A DNA stretch of 25,882 nt from a virus, in the IMG/VR virus record IMGVR_UViG_3300032047_000112, positions 1-25,882 of that record; one strand, given 5' to 3'. Each line of letters starts with the position of its first letter. Within the stretch, counting starts at the first letter, position 1. The position numbers and the translations under genes are program-made. The notes beneath the pieces were generated by a model that was not told the DNA's origin, made no database searches, and saw nothing but the letters and a program-made list of their open reading frames with translations. Of this stretch, positions 7,306 through 15,201 are shown piece by piece.

Positions 7306-9186
7306 TTAAGTATCACTTTTACCCGATGATACTTCATTCTTATATTCTTGTTCTACATCAGAAGTTTCTGTAATTATTTTTACTTCTTCTTTACTGACTT
7401 TACCTAAATCTTGTTTTAATTTATCAAGGTGAGCTAGTGCAAGTCCGTACTTTGGACTACCACTACTACCTTTTCTCTTATCGTGAGAACCTAATGGATC
7501 ACGACCTCTTACACTTGAATCCTTCTTGTGTTTAGGTCCTTCCTTTGGACGACCACTTCCTGGCCAACCATCTTCTGGTATATCCATATCTAATTCACGA
7601 CTTGTTCTTCCTGTTCTTGCTCCTGGTGGTTGAGGTCCAGAAAATCTCTGTCCTTCTCCATCACCCATATTATTCATCATCGCCCCTTGAGTTCCAACTG
7701 CTTCTTCACTTTGAACAGGATCATTACCTTCCATTTCAATCTGTGACCATCTAAATTTCCGTTTTTGGTCTTTTAGTAATCCAAGTCTGACTTTTTCTTT
7801 TTCTTCTTCTGAAAATTTAAACACATTATCATAAATCCACTCTGTGTCTGCTATTTTAGAATCCATTAGACTTGAAGCAAGACTCTGTTTGTTATTCCAC
7901 AACTCAATCTTTTCTTCTTCGTAAATCGTAGATGGATTTTTTAAATTTAATTCAAAATCAACAAGGTCTGCATCTGTATATCCTTGTGAATACAAATGAA
8001 CTATTGCAATCTTTGTTAATTCACTCGTAACGATTCTCTGTATTCTTTCAATTGTTCTTGCAAACCTTACATCTTCTGCTGCTAATGTTGCCTTACTACC
8101 AGCGGCTTCATCATAACCAAGAAAGGCCTTTGGTATCTTTAGGGATGCCATTAATTTATTTCTTAGGTATTCAATATCATCTACTGCCTCATATGTTAGT
8201 CCTGCTAAACTATCAATCTGTGTTCCACTATCTCCACCTCGAACAGGTAGGAAAAAATCTTCTGTAAGATTTTGTATGTTGTATTTTAAATTATAATCAC
8301 CAGTTGTGGTATCTATGACAGGAGCCTTTTTCATTTTATTAACAATCTTTTGCATAAAATTTTCGACTTCTGCGGGTGGAATATTTCCAATGTCAATCTT
8401 AAACACTCTCTTTTCTGGTGCTCTCATAATTCTATGAATCAACATAGCATCTTCCATAAGAGATAATTGTTTCCAAATCTTACGACCACCTTCTATCATA
8501 CCTTTACCATATGGTATAAAATTTGCATCTGATAACAAACGAAAATGTGCAATTTCAAAATTTTCCATTTCCTTATTTTGACTCATTGAAGAACTATGTC
8601 TCGAATCTCCATCCTCAACAATAAACTTTGTTCTATACGGATTTTCTGGATCTTCTCCCTCAACACGAGTAACATCATATGCTGAAAGTGGTACTACATT
8701 GGTAACTCCATACTTTTCTTTTATATCTAAGTAGAGATAAAAATCTCCATACTTACATAGGTTACGAACCCACGGCCAAAGATTAAATTCTATATTCAAT
8801 ACATCATAAAATAAATTATGTAGAATATCATGAATATTCTCATTTTCAGTTTGAATATCTAATACTTTACCATACTCATTTTTCATTGTTGATTCATCAG
8901 AGTAAATATCTAACGCACTTGATATGATAGCATCGTTATCCATTTCTTCGTAATCTCTAAATAAAGCCAATCTTTGGGCTTGAAAACTAATTGCCTGTGA
9001 TGCTCCGTACCCACCAGTATTCATATTGGTGTGTAGTCTTGACCACCTATCTACAAGACTATTTTTCTGAGCACTTTGTACTCTGTCTGTATCGGCAATC
9101 TTTAACTTTCTACCACCTGCATGTCTTACGATTACATTTGTAGAAAAAAGTCGTGTTAATCTTGCTCTTAAGCTTGTTTGTGCCAT
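7306..9186 (-). CDS. gp20: Portal vertex protein, T4 gp20 family
   Basis: 626 residues; forms the dodecameric DNA channel at one capsid vertex and binds the terminase and neck. Recognised from R-L-A-L-F-R-D-Y-E-E-M-D-N-D-A-I-I-S-S-A-L-D-I-Y (about 71-94), then Y-G-D-F-Y-L-Y-L-D-I and R-I-M-R-A-P-E-K-R-V-F-K-I-D-I-G-N, and the region with L-R-N-K-L-M-A-S-L-K-I-P-K-A-F-L-G-Y-D-E, all typical of myovirus gp20. It is longer than T4 gp20 (about 520 residues) because of a Gly/Arg/Lys-rich, probably disordered tail from about residue 490. That tail ends with I-I-T-E|T, a possible prohead-protease site. ATG 9186 has GAGGAT upstream. It follows the terminase by 12 bases, as expected for a head-packaging operon. 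Confidence 0.93.
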   Translation of the reverse strand: MAQTSLRARLTRLFSTNVIVRHAGGRKLKIADTDRVQSAQKNSLVDRWSRLHTNMNTGGYGASQAISFQAQRLALFRDYEEMDNDAIISSALDIYSDESTMKNEYGKVLDIQTENENIHDILHNLFYDVLNIEFNLWPWVRNLCKYGDFYLYLDIKEKYGVTNVVPLSAYDVTRVEGEDPENPYRTKFIVEDGDSRHSSSMSQNKEMENFEIAHFRLLSDANFIPYGKGMIEGGRKIWKQLSLMEDAMLIHRIMRAPEKRVFKIDIGNIPPAEVENFMQKIVNKMKKAPVIDTTTGDYNLKYNIQNLTEDFFLPVRGGDSGTQIDSLAGLTYEAVDDIEYLRNKLMASLKIPKAFLGYDEAAGSKATLAAEDVRFARTIERIQRIVTSELTKIAIVHLYSQGYTDADLVDFELNLKNPSTIYEEEKIELWNNKQSLASSLMDSKIADTEWIYDNVFKFSEEEKEKVRLGLLKDQKRKFRWSQIEMEGNDPVQSEEAVGTQGAMMNNMGDGEGQRFSGPQPPGARTGRTSRELDMDIPEDGWPGSGRPKEGPKHKKDSSVRGRDPLGSHDKRKGSSGSPKYGLALAHLDKLKQDLGKVSKEEVKIITETSDVEQEYKNEVSSGKSDT

Positions 9187-9198
9187 TTTATCCTCTTA

Positions 9199-10776
9199 TT
9201 ATTTTACTAACCAAGTTAGATCTTCTTTTGTATTTCCAGTTTCCATCACCCAATCATCTGTTTTGTTATCTGATGGTGTGTAAACTGCTTCATAATCTAA
9301 CATTTTATTTAAGACTGTTTTTTGTAATGCCATTCCTTCGGCATTTAATCGAAGTGCTGTATCCCTTACCCATAATCCTATTGCTAGACTCATTGTAAGG
9401 TCATCATTGTACCCTTCCATAGCCTCAGCTCTATTATTATGATAAATAAATACAAATAATTCATCGATTAATCTATCTGAATGAACGATGATAGATTTTT
9501 CTCTAAAATATTCTTCTAATTTCGCGATTACTAATGGTCTTGTTTTCATAGTCATACTGAATCCAGGAACCATTTGTCTTTCGGAATTTCTATATCGGTT
9601 TGTTACTTGTCTTGCGACATCAACATACCTTAAATCTTTACTTGTATAAAATAGGTTTTCGTATTCCCTATCAATTACTTGTTGAATTGCTGCCCAACCA
9701 ATACTTGAGTTCTCAATAACAAGTAATGCGTTGTTATACTCCATAGCAGTATTCATACATAAATTACCAAAATCTTTGGTAGAAATCTTTCCCTTGTATT
9801 CTGCAACTTGTTCCATATTTTCTATTTCTATTACATGAAATGCAGAAAAGTCTTGTCCATCACCACGAGCAACATCAGCAGCAACTACATAATTCTTTGT
9901 ATAATTAGGTTGTCTGTATATCCACAAGTTACTATCCATTCCTCTTTTTTCGATTGGTTTTTCAATTAAAGTATTTTTATATTCTTCTAAAATTCTAGCA
10001 TCAATAACACCACGACCAGAAGTGATGAAGTCACAATCACATTCTTGTGCGGCTCCACTTGGTCCTAATAACTTATCCTGTTCATCTCTCCAATCTTGTT
10101 CTCGTTCAGGATGAACCGTCCAATGAAGTTTTATCATATTCCAATCATTAGTTCCATTTTCTGCACCAACCCAAGTTTTATGAAACCAATTACCAACACC
10201 ATTTGGTGTGGATAGTGCAATACATTGACCACCAGTAGATAATGTACTTTGTGCAGCAGTCCATATTGTATCAATCTTATCGATAAATGCTGCCTCATCC
10301 ATAACGAGTAAGGATAGTGCCTCTGAACGACCTGCATCCTCAGTAGATGATACGGCCTTTACTTGTGAACCATTTGAATATCTAAGTGAGAGTTTGTTAT
10401 CCTCAACACATTGTGACCTTACCCAACTCGGTAGGTTTGCATGCATCACTCGAATCTTCGTAACCAAATTCTTAGCGGTATCTTGTTTGGTTGCTATAAC
10501 CAATATGTTCTTATCTGATTGAAATGTCATCATCCATAAAGAGTATCCAGCAGTTAATGTTGATATACCTAACTGACGAGCTTTCAAAATAACATTATAA
10601 TTATGATTCTTAAAATCTTTTAATGATGCTTCTTGAAATGGGTATAACTCAAATGGAACTTTACCTTTCATTGGATGCTGAATGACAGCATACTTTTTCA
10701 AAAAATATACTGGATCTTTAGCACATTTTAAATACTCTTTTTTGATTACTTCTTTTATTTTATTATTATCAGTCAT
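9199..10776 (-). CDS. terL: Terminase large subunit, T4 gp17-like packaging ATPase/nuclease
   Basis: 525 residues; powers DNA entry through the portal and cuts the concatemer. Residues 43-73 include L-Y-P-F-Q-E and the Walker A-like K-A-R-Q-L-G-I-S-T (65-73). Walker B is L-L-V-M-D-E-A-A-F (156-164), and S-T-P-N-G (189-193) is the coupling motif. The RNase H-like nuclease domain shows A-A-D-V-A-R-G-D (D301), L-V-I-E-N-S (E355) and G-Y-N-D-D-L (D458/D459), matching the three acidic metal ligands of gp17. It is shorter than T4 gp17 (about 610 residues) but complete in motifs. The ATG overlaps the upstream TAA as TAATG. No small terminase subunit is recognised nearby. Confidence 0.95.
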   Translation of the reverse strand: MTDNNKIKEVIKKEYLKCAKDPVYFLKKYAVIQHPMKGKVPFELYPFQEASLKDFKNHNYNVILKARQLGISTLTAGYSLWMMTFQSDKNILVIATKQDTAKNLVTKIRVMHANLPSWVRSQCVEDNKLSLRYSNGSQVKAVSSTEDAGRSEALSLLVMDEAAFIDKIDTIWTAAQSTLSTGGQCIALSTPNGVGNWFHKTWVGAENGTNDWNMIKLHWTVHPEREQDWRDEQDKLLGPSGAAQECDCDFITSGRGVIDARILEEYKNTLIEKPIEKRGMDSNLWIYRQPNYTKNYVVAADVARGDGQDFSAFHVIEIENMEQVAEYKGKISTKDFGNLCMNTAMEYNNALLVIENSSIGWAAIQQVIDREYENLFYTSKDLRYVDVARQVTNRYRNSERQMVPGFSMTMKTRPLVIAKLEEYFREKSIIVHSDRLIDELFVFIYHNNRAEAMEGYNDDLTMSLAIGLWVRDTALRLNAEGMALQKTVLNKMLDYEAVYTPSDNKTDDWVMETGNTKEDLTWLVK

Positions 10777-11156
10777 TAATCTGCTATATCCAATATTTTA
10801 ATTCCAAAGTAAGTGGGAATGGTTACTGATGCCACCCCATATGTAAAGTATAGCCATTTATTTTCGTACCAACTCGGTTTTGCCAGTTTTGCCTTTTTTA
10901 TGTAAGCCTCATTTTGTGCCTTTATCGAGACAATCTGTTTATCTTTTGCTACAAGTAGTAAAGAATCTAACTCCATCTGTTCCTCATATTCCGTTACTAA
11001 GCCTTCGTAGATTTTAATCTGAGCTGATTTAGTACTATCAGAATATTGTAATTCTTTAATTTGATTTGCTATTCCCAATACCTGTTCGTCTGTTAAAGTT
11101 GTTTGTGCAAACAATGGTATGGATAACAATAATATCCATAAGTGTTTCATATTCAT
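10776..11156 (-). CDS. Exported coiled-coil protein with C-terminal membrane segment, spanin-like architecture
   Basis: 126 residues (124 if ATG 11150 is used, which has an AGG at better spacing). The N-terminus has a signal peptide, W-I-L-L-L-S-I-P-L-F-A-Q, with a likely signal peptidase I cut after L-F-A. There is no lipobox cysteine. Residues about 25-90 form a charged coiled coil (E-Y-E-E-Q-M-E-L-D-S-L-L-L-V-A-K-D-K). It ends with a membrane segment (W-L-Y-F-T-Y-G-V-A-S-V-T-I-P-T-Y-F). This could be a lysis (spanin-like) or envelope-associated protein; the family is not recognised. It sits immediately before terL with a TAATG overlap. Confidence 0.8.
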   Translation of the reverse strand: MNMKHLWILLLSIPLFAQTTLTDEQVLGIANQIKELQYSDSTKSAQIKIYEGLVTEYEEQMELDSLLLVAKDKQIVSIKAQNEAYIKKAKLAKPSWYENKWLYFTYGVASVTIPTYFGIKILDIAD

Positions 11157-11159
11157 TAC

Positions 11160-11426
11160 CTATCTGTGTAATACATAAACTATACCACTTCCACCAATCA
11201 CTACTTTCTTTGTTCCAATCGGATATAGTGTATCTGCTGACAAAGATGTTCCTGGTATCACTCCACCATTTGCGGCATGAATAACAACATTAGTTACTAC
11301 TTCACATATAAATGCTGCACCAGCATTTGAACCAGTCGCATGAAATGTTGTTGAAGAAGGAACTTTTGTTATTCTATTATAATCGCCAGTTGCACGAATT
11401 GTAGGTGTTGCTCTGTGCATGCTCAT
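11160..11426 (-). CDS. Small beta-rich hypothetical protein
   Basis: 88 residues from ATG 11426, with GGAG 8 bases upstream. The sequence is rich in Gly, Thr, Val and Ala with alternating hydrophobics (F-I-C-E-V-V-T-N-V-V-I-H, K-K-V-V-I-G-G-S-G-I-V-Y-V-L), typical of a small all-beta virion or decoration protein. There is no leader, signal peptide or membrane segment. No family is recognised. It lies between two coiled-coil membrane proteins just upstream of the terminase gene. Confidence 0.75.
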   Translation of the reverse strand: MSMHRATPTIRATGDYNRITKVPSSTTFHATGSNAGAAFICEVVTNVVIHAANGGVIPGTSLSADTLYPIGTKKVVIGGSGIVYVLHR

Positions 11427-11450
11427 ATTGTTTTCTCCTTATATATATAA

Positions 11451-11765
11451 TTATTTAGATTTTGAAAACTTTCTTAAAAAAGCTGCTGCATCGTCTACGG
11501 CATCCTTTTCGAAAGTTACTTCCATCTTTTTTACCTCGTTCTTAGTACGAGTAAGTTTTCTTTTTAAATTTGTTATTTCTTTTTTGTTTTTGGTTTTATT
11601 TTCTTCTAATTTTTCCACTTCCTTTGCAACTTCTTTTTCTTTTTTCTTCTGTTCTTTAATTACTTTACCAAGTTCCTCTACTTCTTTTGATTTTTTAGCA
11701 CTTAAAATAGTACTTAATCCAAAAAGTCCTAAAATACCAACTATGAGTTTCTTTAAAAAGTCCAT
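11451..11765 (-). CDS. Small membrane-anchored coiled-coil protein
   Basis: 104 residues. A short N-terminus (M-D-F-L-K-K) is followed by one hydrophobic segment, L-I-V-G-I-L-G-L-F-G-L-S-T-I-L (7-21). A long lysine/glutamate coiled coil (about 25-90) then carries K-E-Q-K-K-K-E-K-E-V-A-K-E-V-E-K. This layout resembles inner-membrane spanins, but the gene is too generic to assign. ATG 11765 has GGAG 8 bases upstream, and the previous gene stops 2 bases away. It could pair with the exported coiled-coil protein at 10776-11156. Confidence 0.75.
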   Translation of the reverse strand: MDFLKKLIVGILGLFGLSTILSAKKSKEVEELGKVIKEQKKKEKEVAKEVEKLEENKTKNKKEITNLKRKLTRTKNEVKKMEVTFEKDAVDDAAAFLRKFSKSK

Positions 11766-11767
11766 AT

Positions 11768-12055
11768 TTACATCTCCATTATTTGTTTGTATGTAGATTT
11801 ACCCTCTAATTTTTTAGTTTTAGCTGGTTCATCAAAATCACTATCATCATTTTTTTTATATTTTCCGAATCCGTCCTTATCCCTAACCATTTTTTCATCA
11901 ACGGGTTTTGGTATTCTAAAATTAACTACCTTTCTTCCGTTTATTGTTGGCATTCCATAATCATCTTTACCAATTTCTTTTACTTTAATTTTTTTGTTTT
12001 TAAATCTACCACCTAAGATGGTATCTCCAACATTTATATCTATTGTAATGGCCAT
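11768..12055 (-). CDS. Small conserved phage protein with an SH3-like beta domain
   Basis: 95 residues; the ATG overlaps the upstream TAA as TAATG, with GGAG before it. The first 55 residues (V-G-D-T-I-L-G-G-R-F-K-N-K-K-I-K-V-K, then Y-G-M-P-T-I-N-G-R-K-V-V and F-R-I-P-K) form a small beta-barrel type domain that I remember from many marine phage genomes. The remainder is a charged tail. The function is unknown to me. There is no leader tag, so there is no sign of protease-dependent packaging. Confidence 0.8.
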   Translation of the reverse strand: MAITIDINVGDTILGGRFKNKKIKVKEIGKDDYGMPTINGRKVVNFRIPKPVDEKMVRDKDGFGKYKKNDDSDFDEPAKTKKLEGKSTYKQIMEM

Positions 12056-12741
12056 TATTTAACTCCTTTAGGTAACAAATCAACTAACTTACCACCTTTC
12101 CATTCTCTACCTTTAACTGCACCCATTATTCTGTGGTCTTTCCATTTATTCCATAATTTTTTATTACCTGCAAATACCGATTCTCCACCTTGCTGTACTT
12201 GTCTATATCCACTTACACTTCCCATTTCCTTAGAACCAGGTTCAGGTGTTGCTGGTACTCCACCACTTTCTGTTCCCTCTGGTGGTGTTGTTGGTTTAAT
12301 TAAAGTTTGAGCAGTTGTTACAAAATTTGCTGTTTCAGGTGGAATGGTATATTCTTGTTTTCTGTGAAATCCGTGTATTCCATAAGTTCTTTGTCTCGGT
12401 GATAATGGTGGTGTGTCATCTCTTAACTCATCAGATTTAATTTCTGAATTACCATCGGGATCACTTAAATATTTGTAAAGTTTACCTGCATCTCTTTTTG
12501 CCCGTCTTTCATTATTCTGACTATCAGGACCCCCATAGATATTATCTGATGCTGGAAAATCAACTTGTTGCATTCCACGAGTTAAACTTGCAGGTCCTAC
12601 ATATCGTCTTTCACCTCTTTTGGTAAATAAACCATCGGGCCATGCATCTCCTGTGGTTATTCCAGATCCACCATATCCTGAAGTACCCGTTGGTGAAGCT
12701 TCGTTAATTAATTTCCACAATCCTTTTTCGAATATGTTCAC
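12055..12741 (-). CDS. Tagged Gly/Pro-rich protein of unknown function
   Basis: 228 residues from GTG 12741, which overlaps the upstream TAG as TAGTG with GGAG 6 bases before it; a TTG at 12753 would lie inside the ribosome binding site and is rejected. The leader MNIFEKGLWKLINE|A ends in an I-N-E site. The mature part is rich in Gly, Pro, Ser and Arg with little hydrophobic core and is probably extended or disordered. It contains V-D-F-P-A-S-D-N-I-Y-G-G, which resembles L-H-F-P-K-A-D-N-P-Y-D in the tagged protein at 19430-19789. No known domain is recognised. An internal virion protein is inferred from the leader. Confidence 0.82.
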   Translation of the reverse strand: MNIFEKGLWKLINEASPTGTSGYGGSGITTGDAWPDGLFTKRGERRYVGPASLTRGMQQVDFPASDNIYGGPDSQNNERRAKRDAGKLYKYLSDPDGNSEIKSDELRDDTPPLSPRQRTYGIHGFHRKQEYTIPPETANFVTTAQTLIKPTTPPEGTESGGVPATPEPGSKEMGSVSGYRQVQQGGESVFAGNKKLWNKWKDHRIMGAVKGREWKGGKLVDLLPKGVK

Positions 12742-13490
12742 TAATTTCTCCAACTTATCATAAGGTTTTGTCCATCAAGTTTTTCAGTTACATTATCTTC
12801 CCTATCTAACTGACCACCTAAACCTCTTTCTATGATATTTTTTAAATCTTTAAATGTTAAATTTTTATCATCAAAAGGATGTGCCATATGTCCGTATGCT
12901 CCACCTTCTGTGATTAATTCTCTAAGTTCATCATCCCACCAATCTTTTGAAAGTGGTGAATATTTCTCAACATGAAGTCTTGGACGACCACCTTTAAATT
13001 TCTTTTTTGTTTTCTTTGCCGCTAAATCAGTATCTGCTTCGTTATTTTCTTTACGAGTTTTAGCATCAATTCCTGATGCTATAGGTGGGCCGGCCATTTG
13101 TTGGTCTTTATCAACTCCCATCCACTTCATGACTTTCCAACCCAAATTATCCATTACATTCCGTAAAGTTTTTTTATACTTTTTTACCTCTCCGTGAGAT
13201 ATTGGATTTGTTGCTCTATGTGACATAGTGTAATCTTCTTCTGGATCCATTGCTCCATCACTTAGTATATAATCAATTACTTTCCAACCTAAATCATTCT
13301 GTAATGATTGTATCCAATCTTCAGACTCGGATTTGTATTGTCCCAAAGATTTGTAAAATGTAGGTGGCCCGTCATCAGTTGGTGCATTATTTGTTGCCGA
13401 ACCAGCCTCATTTAAAATATCTTTAATATCATTCTCAACTAAAAAATCACCAATGACATCATCACTAAATTCTTTTAAGTAATCTCTCAT
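12741..13490 (-). CDS. Tagged protein ending in the motif-I half of a split ligase-like nucleotidyltransferase
   Basis: 249 residues; the ATG overlaps the upstream TGA as ATGA. The leader region (M-R-D-Y-L-K-E-F to D-I-L-N-E28|A) ends in a prohead-protease site. Residues 30-190 contain two related segments, D-L-G-W-K-V-I-D-Y-I (66-75) and N-L-G-W-K-V-M-K-W-M (115-124), and a basic stretch at 159-168. At L-I-T-E195|G another site precedes G-G-A-Y-G-H-M-A-H-P-F-D-D, a conserved segment running to N-V-T-E-K237-L-D-G-Q-N-L-M-I-S-W-R-N, then stop. K237-L-D-G is motif I, with the nucleophilic lysine of DNA/RNA ligase-type nucleotidyltransferases. From memory, homologues continue with an L-I/V-A-A-R-N-K-G-H-L-K-N segment, which here lies in the 15201-16931 gene. 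The gene is therefore half of a split domain. Confidence 0.85.
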   Translation of the reverse strand: MRDYLKEFSDDVIGDFLVENDIKDILNEAGSATNNAPTDDGPPTFYKSLGQYKSESEDWIQSLQNDLGWKVIDYILSDGAMDPEEDYTMSHRATNPISHGEVKKYKKTLRNVMDNLGWKVMKWMGVDKDQQMAGPPIASGIDAKTRKENNEADTDLAAKKTKKKFKGGRPRLHVEKYSPLSKDWWDDELRELITEGGAYGHMAHPFDDKNLTFKDLKNIIERGLGGQLDREDNVTEKLDGQNLMISWRN

Positions 13491-14041
13491 CTTGTTTCAA
13501 CTTTGTTTTTATCTAACCACCATTGAACTTTAGCAACTAACATATCCTCATCTCTACCACCTCGTCTTGCACTAAAACTATTTAAATAATCTTTAACTAA
13601 ATAGTAAGCTGGTTCTTCATCTTTTGAACCAGGTCTGATATTTCCTACAACTTGCGATGCTTGCATATCAGTATTTACATGGTACTTTAAATAATCATAA
13701 TCAAATATACCATCATTATATCCTGATGTTTGAACCCAATTTAAAATCTTATCACCTTTATCACTTCTCCAATCCCAATCATTTTTGTATTTAGAATGTC
13801 CCCATCCTTGTACATAAGCGTAATACTGATACATTAAGTTAGTAGGTTGTCTTTTCTTACCAGGCTTACCTCTATAATCTAATTTATGAAAACCATCTTT
13901 CATTACTTCTTTACAAAGTTTTATTGTTTTTGATGGTATTTTAGGTTTAGCGCCAGTTGCCTTTTTAGCCATATTTATGACTTTATGAAAGTCACTATGT
14001 GTTACAATTCGTTCTACTATTAATTCTTTTAATTTAATCAT
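13487..14041 (-). CDS. Tagged protein of unknown function
   Basis: 184 residues; the ATG overlaps the upstream TGA as ATGA. The leader is MIKLKELIVE|R, a canonical tag. The mature part is basic and rich in Trp, Tyr and Asp (Y-Y-A-Y-V-Q-G-W-G-H-S-K-Y, N-D-W-D-W-R-S-D-K-G-D-K, V-Q-W-W-L-D-K-N-K), which suggests a compact folded domain. No known enzyme motif is recognised. It is linked by overlaps to tagged genes on both sides, which suggests co-expression and co-packaging. Confidence 0.85.
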   Translation of the reverse strand: MIKLKELIVERIVTHSDFHKVINMAKKATGAKPKIPSKTIKLCKEVMKDGFHKLDYRGKPGKKRQPTNLMYQYYAYVQGWGHSKYKNDWDWRSDKGDKILNWVQTSGYNDGIFDYDYLKYHVNTDMQASQVVGNIRPGSKDEEPAYYLVKDYLNSFSARRGGRDEDMLVAKVQWWLDKNKVETR

Positions 14042-14298
14042 CTTTTTTCCAAATCAAATGCCCTGGTTAACATTGCACCAGCATTTTGAAGTTTAAGACG
14101 AGCTTCATCATATTTTTTAAAGTATCTCATTAAAGTTCTATTCTTACTCTTTTTAATATCATCCTCAAGTTCATACCAAAGTTTCCCATCTCGTGCCTTA
14201 TAAATGTAATTACTTCCAACCCTTAGTAATTTTTGGTGATTCATAGAAATATCATCAAGGTCTACCTTTTCTTCTAATATTTTCTTCATTTTAATCAC
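14038..14298 (-). CDS. Small tagged protein of unknown function
   Basis: 86 residues from GTG 14298, with GGAG 8 bases upstream. The leader MIKMKKILEE|K fits the tag pattern. The mature part is charged, with Y-I-Y-K-A-R-D-G-K-L-W-Y-E-L-E and a C-terminal helix. It follows one of the few real gaps in the window (39 bases), so it may be the first gene of a transcript running through 14041-12055. No family is recognised. Confidence 0.82.
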   Translation of the reverse strand: MIKMKKILEEKVDLDDISMNHQKLLRVGSNYIYKARDGKLWYELEDDIKKSKNRTLMRYFKKYDEARLKLQNAGAMLTRAFDLEKR

Positions 14299-14329
14299 TT
14301 ATTTTCTCCGATATATATAGTTTCACACA

Positions 14330-14338
14330 TATAAATAT
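14330..14338. promoter_or_regulatory. Second copy of the conserved AT-rich intergenic motif
   Basis: TATAAATAT on the plus strand, ATATTTATA on the gene-sense strand, just after the zinc-ribbon gene's stop and ahead of the GTG at 14298. On the sense strand it is preceded by AGAAGTTT, as at the 7274 copy, and followed within a few bases by a GTGTGAAA stretch. It is one of three such copies, all in gaps. Confidence 0.35.
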
Positions 14339-14934
14339 TAAACTTCTAAACTATTGAGTTTTTCTTCAACTTCTTCTTTAATTTTATTTAATTCTTCGAG
14401 GGCCTCGGTAGACATTTTTTCAACTTGTTCCTTATTCTGACTCCACTTTTCTTGTTGTAGTTCTATTTCTTTAACACCAACCGAATCATAAATCTCTACT
14501 GGTTTAGAAGCCTCTACTTTCCAATCTTCTATACTTGAAATTTGGTCTCGTATATAAGAAAGTTGGTTGTTTAACACCTTACTTTCTTCCCACTTCTCGT
14601 ATTTTCCTTCGATACGAAGTTTATTTTCAAATGTTATTTGACAATCAAAACAATGTTGATGTAATCTATACATCTTATCATCTAATCGTTTTTTCATTAC
14701 CTTTTTACACTTAGGACAAAACCAAGGCATTCTAGCATCCTTTAATGCAGCTGAGCGTTCATTTTTCTTTTCTCGTTCTAATCTTACTTCTTCTTCTCTT
14801 TTTTTCTTTTCGTCCAAATCTTCCATCTGAACATAAATCTTTTTCTCAACTTTATCACCACGAGCAACACGCTTAATATTTTCTATTTGTCTTTCTCGTT
14901 CTCTGTGATTAGTTGATAAAATACTATCACTCAT
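14338..14934 (-). CDS. Zinc-ribbon protein conserved in T4-like marine phages
   Basis: 198 residues, ATG 14934 with GGAG upstream. A central zinc ribbon, W-F-C-P-K-C (about 71-76) and H-C-F-D-C (about 93-97), lies in a conserved stretch ending F-E-N-K-L-R-I-E-G-K-Y-E-K-W-E. I remember this ribbon-plus-helix combination from cyanophage proteins of unknown function. Long charged helices flank it: K-K-K-R-E-E-E-V-R-L-E-R-E-K-K before, and a coiled coil over roughly 105-198 after. A nucleic-acid or protein-interaction role is likely, but no specific job is known. It has no capsid leader. Confidence 0.85.
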   Translation of the reverse strand: MSDSILSTNHRERERQIENIKRVARGDKVEKKIYVQMEDLDEKKKREEEVRLEREKKNERSAALKDARMPWFCPKCKKVMKKRLDDKMYRLHQHCFDCQITFENKLRIEGKYEKWEESKVLNNQLSYIRDQISSIEDWKVEASKPVEIYDSVGVKEIELQQEKWSQNKEQVEKMSTEALEELNKIKEEVEEKLNSLEV

Positions 14935-14937
14935 ACT

Positions 14938-15201
14938 CTAACTCCTTTGTAACGAATCAAGTTTAAACTTAAATTTTAAGTCCTCAAGTTCTTGATCTCT
15001 TTTCATTAATTCTAATTCGGCTTGTATTGCCTTAACACTATTTTCTTGTTCTATCTGTGTTTCTAATGTTGATACTCTATTTTCTAACTTGTACCATCCA
15101 CCACCTAATGCACCTACCAAACCAATAATATTAATAATAAATTTAATATTATTCATTTTTTTCATCTTAAAGATTTCTTGTATATCTTCGAAATCTTCCA
15201 T
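14938..15201 (-). CDS. Small single-pass membrane protein with coiled coil
   Basis: 87 residues; the ATG overlaps the preceding TAA as TAATG. One membrane segment, F-I-I-N-I-I-G-L-V-G-A-L-G-G-G-W (21-36), is followed by a coiled coil (L-E-N-R-V-S-T-L-E-T-Q-I, L-E-D-L-K-F-K-F-K-L-D-S-L). The lysine-containing N-terminus before the segment suggests N-in topology with the coiled coil outside the cytoplasm, as in inner-membrane spanins. A lysis role is possible but unproven. It lies among tagged genes but has no tag. Confidence 0.75.
   Translation of the reverse strand: MEDFEDIQEIFKMKKMNNIKFIINIIGLVGALGGGWYKLENRVSTLETQIEQENSVKAIQAELELMKRDQELEDLKFKFKLDSLQRS

Noticed and set aside
11419-11796. Plus-strand open frame of 125 codons that looks membrane-like
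   Set aside because: The Phe/Ser-rich sequence is the complement of the lysine/glutamate coiled coil at 11451-11765, and there is no coding context on the plus strand.
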